Shown here piece after piece: positions 30,429 to 37,401 of a DNA stretch of 64,000 nt. The notes beneath the pieces are model-generated. The model had not been told where the DNA came from and ran no database searches. It saw only the letters and a program-made list of their open reading frames with translations. Source of the stretch: Micromonospora haikouensis (GTDB lineage Bacteria > Actinomycetota > Actinomycetes > Mycobacteriales > Micromonosporaceae); NCBI RefSeq assembly GCF_900091595.1, contig NZ_FMCW01000009.1, positions 165,153 through 229,152 on the forward strand. Direction: 5' to 3'. The stretch's first letter is position 1; each line of letters starts with the position of its first letter. Position numbers and translations under genes: made by a program.

Positions 30429-31342
30429 GCCGGGCCGACCATGGTGAGCGCGCCCCGGCGGGGCGGTGCGTCCGCCGACGGCGGGACGGCCGCCGACAGC
30501 GGGACGGCCGCCGACAGCGGGACGGCCGCCGACAGCGGGACGGCCGACGACAGTGACGACGCGGCGTGCGACGGCGGCGACTCGACCGACCGCGGCGCAA
30601 CCGACGACGGCGGGACGGGGCGGAGCCGGCCGGCGGCCGAGCGGCCGGTGGCGGAGACGCCCGACGCGACGGGTGGGCGGGGGATGACCCGGGTGAGCGC
30701 GTCTCCGGGAAGCCAGACCTTGATCTCCTTGGGCCGGGCCGCCGCGCCCCGCCCCCGGGCGCAGATGGTGACCTCGCGCCGCCGCAGCCGGCCCCGGCCC
30801 TGGCCCAGCCCCTCCCAGACGCCCCGGACCACCTGCAGCGTGACGTCCGCGCCGTCCCACCGGCCGTACGGGACGAGCACGCTGCCGCGCTGCCGCGCCC
30901 GGGCGGCCAGCCGGTTGGCCACGGAGGCGGAGACGGTGGCCGGCACGGCGGCGACCACCACGTCCACCCCGTCGATCAGGGCGGCGACGACGGTCGGCCA
31001 GTCCGGCCCGGGCTGCGGCACCAGGGCGAGCCGGTCCAGGGCGATGCCGGCCTCGGCCGCCGCCCCCGCGCCGAAGGTCGGCACCCCCACCACGGCGCAC
31101 CACGAGCCGGCCCGGGACGCCTCGGCGAGCAGCGCCAGCACCAGGGAGGTGCCGCCGCCGTGCCGGGGCTGGCCGGCGGCGACCGCGATCGTGCTGCCCC
31201 GACGCAGCCCCCGGCTGGGCAGCAGGCCGGTCAGCTCGGCGGCCACCGGCAGCATCCGGTGCGCCCCGGCCGGGTCCGGCGCGCTCGCCGGACGGACCAG
31301 GCCGGCCAGTGCGGCGGAACCGACCACCATGCGGCCCGCCAT
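30425..31342 (-). CDS. imuA': ImuA', RecA-like mutasome accessory protein
   Basis: A 305-residue RecA/SulA-like protein that interacts with ImuB in actinobacterial mutasomes. The RecA-like core (about 30-205) has a degenerate nucleotide-binding region (VAAGQPRHGGGTS in place of a clean P-loop). The C-terminus contains a low-complexity Ser/Pro/Ala segment with the hexapeptide AVPLSA repeated three times. The ATG at 31342 has AGGGGG upstream. It is translationally coupled to imuB and follows the HEPN gene after 120 bp. Confidence 0.82.
   Translation of the reverse strand: MAGRMVVGSAALAGLVRPASAPDPAGAHRMLPVAAELTGLLPSRGLRRGSTIAVAAGQPRHGGGTSLVLALLAEASRAGSWCAVVGVPTFGAGAAAEAGIALDRLALVPQPGPDWPTVVAALIDGVDVVVAAVPATVSASVANRLAARARQRGSVLVPYGRWDGADVTLQVVRGVWEGLGQGRGRLRRREVTICARGRGAAARPKEIKVWLPGDALTRVIPRPPVASGVSATGRSAAGRLRPVPPSSVAPRSVESPPSHAASSLSSAVPLSAAVPLSAAVPLSAAVPPSADAPPRRGALTMVGPA
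30483..30554 (-). repeat. 18-bp in-frame tandem repeat in imuA'
   Basis: Three identical 18-bp units GGGACGGCCGCCGACAGC (30483-30536) and a fourth with two changes (30537-30554). On the coding strand each unit adds six residues to the ImuA' tail, so copy-number changes would keep the frame. Confidence 0.85.
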
Positions 31343-31387
31343 CGGACCTACCCCCTGTCGTGCCTCGCCCGTCGTTGCCGAAGTGCC

Positions 31388-31439
31388 GTGCGGAAGTGCT
31401 GTGCGGAAGTGCTGTGCGGAAGTGCCGAAGTGCCGTGCT
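31388..31439. repeat. 13-bp tandem repeat between the HEPN gene and imuA'
   Basis: Two exact copies of GTGCGGAAGTGCT (31388-31413), a third with one change (31414-31426) and a fourth degenerate copy. It lies in the 120-bp transcribed spacer of the mutasome operon and so does not alter a protein. Confidence 0.8.
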
Positions 31440-31462
31440 GGGTGGGTGGGCGCCGGTCGCGG

Positions 31463-31912
31463 TCAGGCGGCGAGGCCGTCGAGCGCCGGCTGGTGGGTCA
31501 GCCCGAGGGAGGTCTCCACCACCGTCACGAACTGCTCGGCCGCCCGGAGCAGGTCGTCGGCCTGCCGGGCGCTGACCACCCGGGGGATGCCGGCCTCGGC
31601 GGCGGCGCGCTTGCCCGCGCCGGCGGCGAAGTAGGCGGCCCACTCGTCCAGCTCGGGGGCGACGGTGCAGAGCAGGACCCAGACGCTGGTGATGCGGTGT
31701 CGCCGGGCCGGCGCGGGGCGGGCGCGGGCGGCGAGCACGGCCGCGGCGGCGCGGAGGGCGGCGAGGTGGGCCGCGGCGTAGCGCAGGCCGTCGGGGCGGG
31801 TGCGGGCGGCCTCCGCCAGCCCGTGCCGGGCCACCGCGAGGAGCTGGGCCGGGGTGCGGTTCGGCAGCACGTGCGCCGGCACCGTCGGTGGCTGGGCCGA
31901 GTTGGTCGGCAT
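31463..31912 (-). CDS. SAV_6107-like HEPN-domain protein
   Basis: A 149-residue helical protein resembling the SAV_6107 group of HEPN-domain proteins found next to actinobacterial imuA'-imuB. It has Arg/His-rich helices (RARPAPARRHRITS) and a following acidic helix. HEPN domains are often RNases or nucleotidyl-transferase partners; the RxxxxH catalytic motif was not clearly seen, so activity is unknown. ATG 31912 has GGAGGAG 7 nt upstream. The frame stays open for another 108 codons upstream, but that part is low-complexity and has hairpins, so it is probably leader RNA. It is the first gene behind the LexA boxes. Confidence 0.7.
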   Translation of the reverse strand: MPTNSAQPPTVPAHVLPNRTPAQLLAVARHGLAEAARTRPDGLRYAAAHLAALRAAAAVLAARARPAPARRHRITSVWVLLCTVAPELDEWAAYFAAGAGKRAAAEAGIPRVVSARQADDLLRAAEQFVTVVETSLGLTHQPALDGLAA

Positions 31913-32008
31913 GGGCTGTCTCCTCCACGTGGCCGGGGCCGGGCACGGCGGCCGGGGCCGCCGGCACGGGCCGGGTCGGGTGGTGCGGAGGAAGACGCAC
32001 CGGGTGGG

Positions 32009-32051
32009 GCCGGCCGGGTGTGGACGCTTCCCCACACCACACCCGGCCGGC
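32009..32051 (-). promoter_or_regulatory. Leader hairpin 1 of the mutasome operon
   Basis: A perfect 15-bp stem, GCCGGCCGGGTGTGG (32009-32023) with CCACACCCGGCCGGC (32037-32051), and a 13-nt loop. It lies in the 5' leader between the LexA boxes and the HEPN start. Its role is unknown; attenuation or RNA stability are options. Confidence 0.65.
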
Positions 32052-32065
32052 GATACCGGCGGGTT

Positions 32066-32104
32066 CGTCGCCCGCCGCCCGGGGGTCGTGGGCGGCGGGC
32101 GACG
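32066..32104 (-). promoter_or_regulatory. Leader hairpin 2 of the mutasome operon
   Basis: A perfect 15-bp stem, CGTCGCCCGCCGCCC (32066-32080) with GGGCGGCGGGCGACG (32090-32104), and a 9-nt loop, 14 bp from hairpin 1. Two such stems in one untranslated leader suggest a structured RNA. Confidence 0.65.
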
Positions 32105-32209
32105 CTCCTGCCTGACGGGCCCGGACTCGCGACTGCCCGGGACCCAGGTGCGGCCCGCGGAGCCGCACCGCCCGGGGCCGGCGCCGCGAAACACCACCCC
32201 GGGTTGTTG

Positions 32210-32221
32210 GAACGGGCGTTC
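32210..32221. promoter_or_regulatory. LexA (SOS) box 1
   Basis: GAACGGGCGTTC fits the GAAC-N4-GTTC consensus of actinobacterial LexA sites. It lies about 300 bp upstream of the HEPN-imuA'-imuB-dnaE2 operon and 115 bp from the divergent EamA gene. Confidence 0.75.
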
Positions 32222-32230
32222 GAGGCAATC

Positions 32231-32242
32231 GAACACTCGTTC
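32231..32242. promoter_or_regulatory. LexA (SOS) box 2
   Basis: GAACACTCGTTC, again GAAC-N4-GTTC. Its centre is 21 bp from that of box 1, two helical turns, so two LexA dimers could bind the same face of the DNA. Confidence 0.75.
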
Positions 32243-32323
32243 TAACTACTGCTGACAGTACACCCCGCGCCCGACGAAAACGCAACGTGTGGCGGGCCGG
32301 CGTGCCGAAACAGGCGGCGACGC

Positions 32324-32329
32324 TAGCCT
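32324..32329 (+). promoter_or_regulatory. -10 box of the EamA permease gene (leaderless)
   Basis: TAGCCT with a 6-nt spacer to GTG 32336. Confidence 0.45.
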
Positions 32330-32335
32330 CTGCTG

Positions 32336-33319
32336 GTGACGACTCCCCGCCCCGCCCTCGGTGTCGCCATGGTGCTCGGCTCGGGAGCCCTGTTCGCCGT
32401 CAACGGCACGGTCTCCAAGCTGGTGCTCCGGGCCGGCCTGAACGCGCAGCAGCTGACCCTGCTGCGCGCCTTGGGCGCGGTCACCATCCTGCTGCTGCTC
32501 AGCGTCGCGCTGCGTCCGGGGGCGCGCCGGCTGCGGGTCACCACCCGGCAGCTGCCGCTGCTGATCGGGTACGGCCTGACCGGCTTCTTCCTGGTGCCGA
32601 TGCTCTACTTCGTCGCCATCTCCCGGCTGCCGGTCGGGATCGGCCTGCTGTTCGAGTACTCCGCCCCGCTGCTGGTCGCCCTCTGGGCCCGGTTCGGCCA
32701 GCGGCACCGGGTCCGTCCCCGGCTCTGGGTCGGCCTGGCGCTGAGCCTCGTCGGGCTGGGCTGCGTGGCCGAGGTGTGGGGCGGGCTGCGGCTGGACGGC
32801 CTGGGCGTGCTGGCCGGCGTGGGCGCGGCGGTCTTCCTGGCCGGCTACTACGTGCTCGGGGCGCGGGGCGTGCAGGGCCGCGACACCCTGTCGCTGTGCA
32901 CCTGGGCGTTCGGCGGGTCCGCCGTGGCCGGGCTGCTCACCCGGGCGGTCACCGCCGGCACCGGCGGCTGGGAGCCGCTGACCGGCCGCGCCGGGGGCGT
33001 GCCGGTCGCGCTGCTCTGCGCGTACGTGGTGGTGCTCGGCTCGGTCGTGCCGTACCTGCTGGTGGCCGGCGCGATGCGGCACCTGCCCGCGACCAGCGTC
33101 GGGATCGTCGGCATGGTGGAGCCGGTGCTCGCCGCGGCGGTCGCCTGGGTGGTCATCGGCGCGGGCGAGGCGCTCAACGTCGCCCAGCTCGGCGGCGGCG
33201 CGCTGGTGCTGCTCGGGGTGGTGCTGGCCGAGACGGCCCGGGCGGCCCCGCCCGGGCGGCAGACCGTGCCGCCCGCGCCCGACGCGGTGGTCACCGGCGC
33301 TGCCGCCGCCGGCCGCTGA
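32336..33319 (+). CDS. EamA/DMT-family permease
   Basis: A 327-residue membrane protein with ten hydrophobic segments arranged as two EamA repeats (about 8-140 and 150-295), as in drug/metabolite exporters of the RhaT/YdcZ type. GTG 32336 follows a TAGCCT box by 6 nt. It diverges from the SOS mutasome operon, and the LexA boxes are about 95 bp upstream, so SOS influence is possible but unproven. The substrate is unknown; amino-acid or metabolite efflux is common in the family. Confidence 0.85.
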   Translation: MTTPRPALGVAMVLGSGALFAVNGTVSKLVLRAGLNAQQLTLLRALGAVTILLLLSVALRPGARRLRVTTRQLPLLIGYGLTGFFLVPMLYFVAISRLPVGIGLLFEYSAPLLVALWARFGQRHRVRPRLWVGLALSLVGLGCVAEVWGGLRLDGLGVLAGVGAAVFLAGYYVLGARGVQGRDTLSLCTWAFGGSAVAGLLTRAVTAGTGGWEPLTGRAGGVPVALLCAYVVVLGSVVPYLLVAGAMRHLPATSVGIVGMVEPVLAAAVAWVVIGAGEALNVAQLGGGALVLLGVVLAETARAAPPGRQTVPPAPDAVVTGAAAAGR

Positions 33320-33391
33320 CCGCCGGGATTCTCAGTACGCGCACAGGTTTCACAAAGGGCCGGTCGAGGCCACCGCCGCAGGGTGGACCCC

Positions 33392-33427
33392 ATGAACGTC
33401 AGCCGTACCGAAACGATCGACGGATGA
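33392..33427 (+). CDS. 11-codon upstream ORF coupled to the ferric-reductase-like gene
   Basis: ATG 33392 opens an ORF encoding MNVSRTETIDG with AGGGTGG 5 nt upstream. Its stop TGA overlaps the ATG of the reductase gene (ATGA at 33424-33427). The reductase start itself has no ribosome binding site, so ribosomes probably load here and re-initiate. It is too short for coding statistics. Confidence 0.5.
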   Translation: MNVSRTETIDG

Positions 33428-34824
33428 GCGCCGCCGTCGCCGAACGACCGGCCCCGACCCGCCTCGTCCCGCCGGGAGCCCCCGGCTGGTGGGCCGACGT
33501 GGCGGGCGTCGCCGCCGCGCTCAGCCTACTCGTGGTCACCGCCCTCTGGACGGCCGACCGGGGGGTGCAGGAGCTGCTGTCCGGGGCGGCCACCGGCCTC
33601 ACCTCCGCCGGCCGGCTCACCGGCCTGCTCAGCGCCGACCTGATGCTGATCCAGGTGGTCCTGATGGCCCGGGTGCCGCTGGTCGAGCGGCGCTTCGGCC
33701 AGGACCGGATCGCCCGCTGGCACCGGCTCGCCGGCTTCGCCTCGTTCCACCTGCTGCTGGCCCACGTGGCGCTGACCACCATCGGGTACGCGGGCACCGC
33801 CCGCGAGGACGTCGTCACGCAGTTCTGGCTGCTGGTCACCGGGTACCCGGGGATGCTGCTGGCCACCGCCGCGCTGGGCCTGCTGGTGCTGGTGGTGGTC
33901 ACGTCGGTGCGGGCGGCCCGCCGCCAGCTGCGCTACGAGTCCTGGCACCTGCTGCACCTGTACGCGTACCTGGGGATCGCGCTGGCGCTGCCGCACCAGC
34001 TCTGGACCGGCGCGGACTTCGTCGCCTCACCCGTCGCGCGGGCGTACTGGTGGACGGCGTACCTGCTGGCGCTGGGCAGCGTGCTGGTGTTCCGGCTGGG
34101 GCTGCCGGCGTGGCGCTCCCTGCGGCACCGGGTCGAGGTCGCGGCGGTGGTGCCCGAGGCGCCGAGGGTGACGTCGGTGTGGCTGCGCGGGCGGGACCTG
34201 CACCGGCTGCCCGTGCGGGCGGGGCAGTTCTTCTCCTGGCGGTTCCTCGACGGCCCCGGCTGGTCCCGGGCCCACCCGTACTCGCTGTCGGCGCCCCCGT
34301 CGGGGGACCTGATGCGGATCACCGTGAAGGACCTCGGCGACGGCAGCGCCCGGGTGGCCGCCCTGCGCCCCGGCACCCGGGTGCTGCTGGAGGGCCCGTA
34401 CGGGCGGCTGACCGGGGAGCACTGGCGCGGCGGCGGGATCACGATGTTCGCCTGCGGGGTCGGCGTCACGCCGCTGCTGGCGCTGCTGTGGGAGCTGCCG
34501 TACGCGCCGGGGCAGGCGGTGCTGCTCTACCGCGCGCGTACCGAGGAGGAGATCGCCTTCCGCGTGGAGCTGGACCGGCTCGCGGCCGAGCGCGGGGTGG
34601 TGGTGCACCACCTGGTCGGCCCGCGCGCCGGGCGACCGGCCTGGCTGCCGGCGTACGCGGAGGGGGCGACCGACGCCGAGACGCTGCGCCGGCTCTCCCC
34701 CGACATCGCCGACCACGACGTCTTCCTCTGCGGCCCGGACGGCTGGGTCGACGCGGCGCGGGCCGCCACCCGCGCCGCCGGGGTGCCCGACGAGCACACC
34801 CACCACGAACGTTTTGCCTGGTGA
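33424..34824 (+). CDS. Ferric-reductase-like membrane ferredoxin:NAD(P)H oxidoreductase
   Basis: A 466-residue protein with about six membrane helices (20-220) of the ferric-reductase-like type, including conserved haem-ligand histidines (WHRLAGFASFHLLLAH and WHLLHLYAY), followed by FAD and NAD(P)H domains (about 235-466) with HPYSLSAPP, GGITMFACGVGVTP and LCGPDGW. It should move electrons from cytoplasmic NAD(P)H across the membrane via haem. The downstream FMN-binding protein and ApbE suggest an extracytoplasmic flavin acceptor. The ATG overlaps a short upstream ORF. Confidence 0.87.
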   Translation: MSAAVAERPAPTRLVPPGAPGWWADVAGVAAALSLLVVTALWTADRGVQELLSGAATGLTSAGRLTGLLSADLMLIQVVLMARVPLVERRFGQDRIARWHRLAGFASFHLLLAHVALTTIGYAGTAREDVVTQFWLLVTGYPGMLLATAALGLLVLVVVTSVRAARRQLRYESWHLLHLYAYLGIALALPHQLWTGADFVASPVARAYWWTAYLLALGSVLVFRLGLPAWRSLRHRVEVAAVVPEAPRVTSVWLRGRDLHRLPVRAGQFFSWRFLDGPGWSRAHPYSLSAPPSGDLMRITVKDLGDGSARVAALRPGTRVLLEGPYGRLTGEHWRGGGITMFACGVGVTPLLALLWELPYAPGQAVLLYRARTEEEIAFRVELDRLAAERGVVVHHLVGPRAGRPAWLPAYAEGATDAETLRRLSPDIADHDVFLCGPDGWVDAARAATRAAGVPDEHTHHERFAW

Positions 34825-34844
34825 CAGGCGCGAAGGGGGTTTCC

Positions 34845-35273
34845 ATGCGACGGATCACCGTGTGGCTGCTGTCCACCGTGGCGGCGCTGGTGCTGCTGTT
34901 CAGCTACAAGACCAGCACGATGGGGGTGGGCGGGGAGAGCAGCGCGATCGCCGCCGGCACGGGCGGCGACGCCGGCACCGGCTCGTCCGGCACCGGCGCC
35001 GGGCGGTACGACGGGTCGGTGGCGCAGACCCGGTGGGGGCCGGTGCAGGTCCGGATCACCGTCTCCGCCGGGAAGATCACCGACGTCACCGCGCTCCAGA
35101 TGCCCGACGGCAACCACCGGGACCAGCAGATCAACGACTACGCGGTGCCGATCCTGCGGCAGTCGGCCCTGGCCGCGCAGAGCGCCGACATCGACACGGT
35201 CTCCGGGGCCACCGTCACCAGCGACGGCTACCGGGAGTCCCTCCAGGCCGCCATCGACGCGGCGCACCTGTGA
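34845..35273 (+). CDS. Membrane-anchored FMN-binding domain protein
   Basis: A 142-residue protein: one N-terminal membrane anchor (VWLLSTVAALVLLFSY), a Gly/Ser/Thr-rich linker (35-55) and an extracellular FMN-binding domain. The flavinylation motif SGAT lies near the C-terminus in DTVSGATVTSDGY; its Thr is the expected site of covalent FMN attachment by ApbE, which is encoded next. AAGGGGG upstream of ATG 34845 is a good ribosome binding site. It is probably the electron acceptor of the preceding reductase. Confidence 0.88.
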   Translation: MRRITVWLLSTVAALVLLFSYKTSTMGVGGESSAIAAGTGGDAGTGSSGTGAGRYDGSVAQTRWGPVQVRITVSAGKITDVTALQMPDGNHRDQQINDYAVPILRQSALAAQSADIDTVSGATVTSDGYRESLQAAIDAAHL

Positions 35274-35290
35274 ACGGGAAGGTGGACACG

Positions 35291-36103
35291 ATGGCCACGA
35301 CCACCGAGCCGGGCCGGCGGGCCTGGGTGGAACAGGTGATGGGACTGCCGGTGAGCGTGCACCTGCGCGGGCCCGGGGTGCGCGACGAGGCCGTCGCCGC
35401 CCGGGTGGAGGCGTTCTTCGCCGAGCTGCGCGCGGCCGACGACACGTTCAGCACGTACCGGCCGGACAGCGTCCTCGGTCGGCTCGCCGGCCGGTCGCCC
35501 GACCCGGCCACCGCCGACCCGGCGGTGCGGGAGGTGGTCGAGCTGTGCGAGCTGGCCCGGCTGCGCACCGGCGGCCGGTTCGACGCCCGGCGGCTGCCGC
35601 TGCCGCGCGGCGGCGTCGGCTTCGACCCGTCCGGGCTGGTCAAGGGCTGGGCGGTCGAGCGGGCGGCCCGGTGGCTGACCGACCTGGCCGACCACGACGT
35701 GTGCCTCAACGCCGGGGGCGACGTGCTGCTGCGCGCCGCGCCCGACCGGCCGGCGTGGCGGGTCGGCGTCGAGGACCCGCAGTCCCCGGGGCACCTGCTC
35801 GACGTGCTGGAGCGGGCGTCCGGGGCGGTCGCCACCTCCGGCACCGCCCGGCGCGGCGCGCACATCACCGACCCGCGCGCGGGCCGGCCCGCCGGGGCCG
35901 TCCGGTCGGTCACCGTGGTCGGTCCCGACCTGCTCTGGGCCGACGTGTACGCCACGGCGGCCGTCGCCGGGGGCCCGGACGCCCTGGACTGGCTGGCCGC
36001 CCTCGACGGGTACGCCGCCCTGCTGGTGACCGCCGACGGCCGGGTCCGGGCCACCCCGGACTGGCCGGGCACCCGGCCGGCGGCGGGGGCCGCCGCGGCG
36101 TAG
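35291..36103 (+). CDS. apbE: ApbE, FAD:protein FMN transferase
   Basis: Transfers FMN from FAD to a Thr of the partner FMN-binding protein. The 270 residues include the family segments DDTFSTYRPDS, FDPSGLVKGWAVERA, CLNAGGDV, TSGTARRGAHITDP and a C-terminal metal-site region (WADVYATAA). No signal peptide or lipobox was seen, so it may act in the cytoplasm or be translocated with partners. ATG 35291 has GGAAGGTGG upstream. It closes the reductase-FMN protein-ApbE operon. Confidence 0.92.
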   Translation: MATTTEPGRRAWVEQVMGLPVSVHLRGPGVRDEAVAARVEAFFAELRAADDTFSTYRPDSVLGRLAGRSPDPATADPAVREVVELCELARLRTGGRFDARRLPLPRGGVGFDPSGLVKGWAVERAARWLTDLADHDVCLNAGGDVLLRAAPDRPAWRVGVEDPQSPGHLLDVLERASGAVATSGTARRGAHITDPRAGRPAGAVRSVTVVGPDLLWADVYATAAVAGGPDALDWLAALDGYAALLVTADGRVRATPDWPGTRPAAGAAAA

Positions 36104-36166
36104 CCGGCAGGCGTGGGGCAGGCGGGGGCGTGGGTGGGTGGGTGCGACGGGCGCGGCGGCGGCGGG

Positions 36167-36172
36167 GAGAAT
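36167..36172 (+). promoter_or_regulatory. -10 box of the carotenoid operon
   Basis: GAGAAT with a 6-nt spacer to ATG 36179, so the operon mRNA is probably leaderless. Confidence 0.45.
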
Positions 36173-36178
36173 GGCGGC

Positions 36179-36667
36179 ATGCAGCCACACCCGAACGTGC
36201 GGGCCGTGCAGGAGGCCCTCGACGCCGCGGGCGCGCGGGACGGCTCCGGCCGGCCCAGCGAGGTCCGCCTGCTGCCCGAGGCGGTGCACACCGCCGCGGC
36301 GGCGGCCGACGCGCTCGGCGTCGCCGTCGGCGCCATCGCGAACTCGCTCGTCTTCGACGCCGACGACGCGCCGCTGCTGGTGCTCACCTCCGGCGCGCAC
36401 CGGGTGGACGTCGCCGGCCTGGCCGCGCACCTCGGGTTCACCCACCTGCGCCGGGCCACCCCCGAGTTCGTCCGCAGGCACACCGGCCAGCCGATCGGCG
36501 GGGTCGCCCCGCTCGGCCACCCCGAGCCGCTGCGCACCCTCGTCGACGTGGCCCTGGCCGGCTACGACGAGGTCTGGGCGGCCGGCGGGGTGCCCCAGGC
36601 GGTCTTCCCCACGACGTACGCGGAGCTGCTGCGGATCACCGTCGGCACCGCGACCGAGGTGGCGTGA
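36179..36667 (+). CDS. YbaK/EbsC-type aminoacyl-tRNA deacylase
   Basis: A 162-residue protein of the YbaK/ProX group, which hydrolyse mischarged tRNA such as Cys- or Ala-tRNA-Pro. Visible are VGAIANSLVFDAD, the nucleotide-side Lys-equivalent region and GGVAPLGHPEP. The ATG 36179 follows GAGAAT by 6 nt; an upstream extension is possible but lacks similarity. It overlaps the CrtA-like gene by 4 nt and so begins the carotenoid operon, an unexpected partnership that may simply reflect promoter sharing. Confidence 0.87.
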   Translation: MQPHPNVRAVQEALDAAGARDGSGRPSEVRLLPEAVHTAAAAADALGVAVGAIANSLVFDADDAPLLVLTSGAHRVDVAGLAAHLGFTHLRRATPEFVRRHTGQPIGGVAPLGHPEPLRTLVDVALAGYDEVWAAGGVPQAVFPTTYAELLRITVGTATEVA

Positions 36668-37401
36668 GCGGCGTCCCCGAGCTGGTCACCCTGCACGTCT
36701 GGCGGATCGGCCGGGCCGCCCTGCCCGGCGCGCTGGCCCGGATGGCGACGCACCCGGCACGGTTGCGCCGCACCACCGGGGTGCGGTTCGGCAAGCTGCT
36801 CGGCACCGGGACGGGCACCGGCTTCGGCCCCGGCGACGCCGACCTGACCCGTTGGGCGGCCCTCGCCGCCTGGGACCGCGCGGCCGACGCCGCCGGCTTC
36901 GACGCCTCGCCCGTGGGCCGCTCCTGGGCCCGCGTCGCCCGCTCGTCGGTGCGGGTCGACCTGCGCCCGCTGACCAGCCGGGGCGAGTGGTCCGGGCGGC
37001 AGCCGTTCGGCGAGCCGTCCGGCGGTCGGGTCGCCGGCCCGGTGCTGGCGCTGACCCGGGCCCGGCTGCGGGCCCGCCGGGCGGCCACCTTCTGGCGGGC
37101 CATCCCGCCGGTGGCCGCCGCCCTGCACGCCGCGCCCGGCCTGCTGGCCCGGTTCGGCGTCGGCGAGGCCCCGCTGGGCTGGCAGGGCACGGTCAGCGTG
37201 TGGCGCGATCCGGCGGACCTCGTCGCGTTCGCGTACCGTCACCCCGAGCACCGCGCCGCGATCGCGCGCACCCCCACCGAGGGGTGGTACGCGGAGGAGC
37301 TCTTCGCGCGGTTCGAGGTGCGCGACGTGGTCGGCGACCGGGCGGTGCTGGGGTGGGTCGCCGACGGCGACGCGGCAACGGCGAAGGATGGGCGGGCATG
37401 A
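36664..37401 (+). CDS. Spheroidene monooxygenase (CrtA)-like protein
   Basis: A 245-residue protein that resembles the CrtA-like group annotated as spheroidene monooxygenase in actinomycetes: LVTLHVWRIGRAALP at the start, GVRFGKLLGTGTG, and a C-terminal TVSVWRDPADLVAFAYRHPEHRAAI segment. True CrtA adds a keto group to acyclic carotenoids; relatives outside phototrophs may do something else. GTG 36664 overlaps the YbaK-like stop and its own stop overlaps the next ATG, so it is tightly coupled in the operon. Confidence 0.68.
   Translation: MSGVPELVTLHVWRIGRAALPGALARMATHPARLRRTTGVRFGKLLGTGTGTGFGPGDADLTRWAALAAWDRAADAAGFDASPVGRSWARVARSSVRVDLRPLTSRGEWSGRQPFGEPSGGRVAGPVLALTRARLRARRAATFWRAIPPVAAALHAAPGLLARFGVGEAPLGWQGTVSVWRDPADLVAFAYRHPEHRAAIARTPTEGWYAEELFARFEVRDVVGDRAVLGWVADGDAATAKDGRA

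Noticed and set aside
30483..30554. Possible CRISPR-like array
   Set aside because: Units are contiguous with no spacers, lie inside a coding frame and encode a hexapeptide repeat.
31913..32236. Upstream extension of the HEPN protein to 257 residues
   Set aside because: The extra part is low-complexity Pro/Arg-rich sequence across two perfect hairpins, and a strong ribosome binding site lies before ATG 31912.
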